From contig CAZYBG010000146.1 of the NCBI GenBank assembly GCA_964645155.1, positions 1-6,230 of the forward strand: a stretch of 6,230 nt of DNA. Direction: 5' to 3'. The notes under the pieces were generated by a model. The model did no database searches, was not told the origin of the DNA, and saw only the letters and a program-made list of their open reading frames with translations. Positions 4,941-6,230 of this stretch are shown here, piece after piece; the first letter of the stretch is position 1, and every line of letters starts with the position of its first letter. The position numbers were made by a program, and so were the translations under genes. This DNA is from CAZYBG01 sp964645155. GTDB lineage: Bacteria > Pseudomonadota > Alphaproteobacteria > Rhodobacterales > Rhodobacteraceae.

Positions 4941-5091
4941 ACTTCTCTCCTGCTGCAACACGGCGAAGCGCAGACATGCCAACGAATCGACACTGCCCCT
5001 TCCGCGTTTGCGGTTACTTGGGTTTGACCCGGCGCCAGAATACGCATTTCAAATGGGAAATCACGAGTGACCTCGGGTATCCGCGGCGGCT

Positions 5092-5116
5092 GTGACGCAA
5101 TTGCATCATCCGTCAC
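5092..5116. promoter_or_regulatory. Possible operator: GTGACG-N13-CGTCAC dyad
   Basis: Perfect 6-bp inverted arms (5092-5097 and 5111-5116) flank an AT-rich 13-base centre containing CAATTG. A shorter dyad, TCAC-GA-GTGA, lies at 5061-5070 with the same GTGA half-site. They sit in the 220-base gap upstream of the 42-aa lipoprotein gene, where its promoter should be. No regulator is assigned and no clear -35/-10 pair was found beside it. Confidence 0.25.
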
Positions 5117-5147
5117 GAACCTGTCGCATGCCATTGAGGCCTTGGGG

Positions 5148-5162
5148 AAAACGACAGTCGTC
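5148..5162 (-). terminator. Weak terminator overlapping the stop of the DUF6497-like gene
   Basis: On the minus strand GACGACTGTCGTTTT forms a short stem (about five pairs, including one G-U, with a three-base loop) running into four Ts. It overlaps the stop codon. It is short, so termination would be partial at best. Confidence 0.3.
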
Positions 5163-5565
5163 AGTACCATTCGCAACCCTCGTCGGTCGGCAGGTATGCG
5201 CCGATGAACTGGGTCGCGTCGGCGTCGGGCGTGCCGCGGGGCACGGGTCGATCCATCAGGATGACGACGATCTCCTCGGCGTCTTCGCCCGGATTGCCGG
5301 GCTGAAGCGCCGCCAGCCCCTCGGTCTCGCAGAGATGCTGCAGATCGGCGACGACCGCCTCGTAGCCGATGCCGCCGATCTCGGGCGCGAGATAGCGCAT
5401 CACATACCAGCGCGCGCCGTCCGGCTGCACCTCGATGCCGGCATCGTAGACCTCGGCCTCGAGGCCCGACGGCAGCGGCGCCGCCGCCGCGGTCCATGCG
5501 GCGAAAGCCACGAGAACGGCCGCGAAGTGGCCGCTCACAGCGGGATATTGTCGTGTTTTTTCCAT
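5161..5565 (-). CDS. Exported DUF6497-like protein
   Basis: 134 residues from ATG 5565. Residues 1-29 look like a Sec signal (Lys3, Arg5, then FAAVLVAFAAWTAAAA, likely cut before PLPSG), so the mature protein should be periplasmic. The rest (ARWYVMRYLAPEIG, IGYEAVVADLQHLCE, EEIVVILMDRPVPRG, DADATQFIGAYLPTDEGCEWY) fits what I remember of the DUF6497 family of Rhodobacteraceae, whose function is unknown. Cys79 and Cys131 could pair. The gene overlaps the 3' end of pccB by 31 bases from ATG 5565. An alternative GTG at 5538 gives a 4-base GTGA overlap with the pccB stop and a 125-residue protein, but its signal would lack a positive N-region. Neither start has a good Shine-Dalgarno, so translation is probably coupled to pccB. 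I prefer ATG because of the charges and the A-rich start region. Confidence 0.85.
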   Translation of the reverse strand: MEKTRQYPAVSGHFAAVLVAFAAWTAAAAPLPSGLEAEVYDAGIEVQPDGARWYVMRYLAPEIGGIGYEAVVADLQHLCETEGLAALQPGNPGEDAEEIVVILMDRPVPRGTPDADATQFIGAYLPTDEGCEWY

Positions 5566-6230
5566 GGGTTCTGCAATCGCTTGCCGCGGAGCGAGGCGAA
5601 GGCGCGGGCGACGCGGCGGCGCGTCGAGTGCGGCATGATCACCTCGTCGACGAAGCCGCGCTCGGCCGCGACGAAGGGGTTTGCGAAGCGGTCCTCGTAG
5701 TCCTTCGTGCGCGCCGCGATCCTGCCGCGGTCGGCCAGCTCCGCGCGGTAGAGGATCTCGACGGCCCCCTTCGCGCCCATCACCGCGATCTCGGCGGTCG
5801 GCCAGGCATAGTTGAAATCGCCGCGCAGGTGCTTGCTGGCCATCACGTCGTAGGCCCCGCCATAGGCCTTGCGGGTGATGACGGTGACCTTGGGCACCGT
5901 CGCCTCGCCGTAGGCGAAGAGCAGCTTCGCGCCATGCTTGATGACACCGCCAAGCTCCTGCCCGGTGCCGGGAAGGAAGCCGGGCACGTCGACGAAGGTC
6001 AGAATCGGGATCTCGAAGGCGTCGCAGAACCGGACGAATCGTGCGGCCTTGCGGCTCGAATCGATGTCGAGGCAGCCGGCCAGCACCATGGGCTGGTTCG
6101 CGACCACGCCCACGGTCGCCCCCTCCAGACGGATGAATCCGGTGACGATGTTGCGCGCGAACCCTGCCTGCACCTCGAAGAAGTCGCCCTCGTCGGCGAC
6201 CTTCAGGATCAGTTCCTTCATGTCGTAGGG
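5535..6230 (-). CDS. pccB: Propionyl-CoA carboxylase beta subunit, C-terminal 231 residues (5' part outside window)
   Basis: The carboxyltransferase subunit, which moves the carboxyl group from PccA-bound biotin to propionyl-CoA to make (S)-methylmalonyl-CoA. The frame is open from the window edge (PYDMKELILKV) to TGA at 5537-5535. It shows the C-terminal crotonase-like half of the family: FVDVPGFLPGTGQELGGVI, then ITRKAYGGAYDVMASKHLRG, AEIAVMGAKGAVEI and the typical end NPWKKHDNIPL. The GGAY turn supplies the oxyanion hole. The Asp just after it (codon 5849-5847) corresponds, from memory, to Asp422 of Streptomyces PccB, which favours propionyl- over acetyl-CoA. About 280 N-terminal residues lie outside. 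The last codons (CGA, TTG, CCA, AAA, AAA, AAT) are unlike the G/C-ending codons before them and coincide with the start of the overlapping downstream gene. Confidence 0.97.
   Translation of the reverse strand, partial: PYDMKELILKVADEGDFFEVQAGFARNIVTGFIRLEGATVGVVANQPMVLAGCLDIDSSRKAARFVRFCDAFEIPILTFVDVPGFLPGTGQELGGVIKHGAKLLFAYGEATVPKVTVITRKAYGGAYDVMASKHLRGDFNYAWPTAEIAVMGAKGAVEILYRAELADRGRIAARTKDYEDRFANPFVAAERGFVDEVIMPHSTRRRVARAFASLRGKRLQNPWKKHDNIPL

Noticed and set aside
4283..5497. Long minus-strand open frame of 404 codons across the lipoprotein region
   Set aside because: Arg/Ser/Pro/Ala-rich shadow that spans the 28-bp palindrome, two lipoprotein genes with their own ribosome-binding sites, and the DUF6497-like gene in another frame.
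1..6230. PccR-type operators (TTTGCAAA pairs) known to control propionyl-CoA carboxylase in Rhodobacter
   Set aside because: No TTTGCAAA found by eye; the expected site is upstream of pccB, outside this window.
1..6230. Mobile elements, CRISPR arrays, tRNA or rRNA genes
   Set aside because: No direct-repeat arrays, transposase-like frames, terminal inverted repeats or tRNA-like cloverleaf sequences were seen on either strand.

Overview
The window looks like a chromosomal segment of a high-GC alphaproteobacterium, most likely Rhodobacterales/Rhodobacteraceae. The evidence is the strong G/C preference at third codon positions, the sequence character of PccA, PccB and methylmalonyl-CoA mutase, and the DUF4174-like and DUF6497-like exported proteins, which I associate with that group. 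No mobile element, CRISPR array, tRNA or rRNA was recognised.

Layout in the direction of transcription (minus strand, right to left): the 3' end of pccB (6230-5535) overlaps a small exported DUF6497-like protein (5565-5161). A 220-base gap with a possible operator follows. Next come a 42-residue lipoprotein (4940-4812), a 113-residue Pro/Cys-rich lipoprotein (4667-4326), an unrecognised 118-residue protein (4289-3933), a 337-base non-coding region with a UUCG-loop terminator and a near-consensus sigma70-type promoter, and a 70-residue glycine-zipper lipoprotein (3595-3383). A 183-base leader then precedes the complete pccA (3199-1196). A plus-strand gene for a DUF4174-like secreted protein (697-1194) runs head-on into pccA, with one base between the stops. 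Divergent from it, across 96 bases, is methylmalonyl-CoA mutase (600 down to 1, cut by the window edge).

The metabolic core is propionyl-CoA assimilation. PccA/PccB carboxylate propionyl-CoA to (S)-methylmalonyl-CoA, an epimerase not in this window makes the (R) form, and the B12-dependent mutase yields succinyl-CoA. What the pathway does not explain is the group of small, mostly exported or lipid-anchored proteins between the two carboxylase subunits, and the reversed secreted-protein gene between pccA and the mutase. Several gene junctions carry strong GC-rich inverted repeats without U-tracts. Two of them overlap ribosome-binding sites, so RNA structure may set the relative output of these units.
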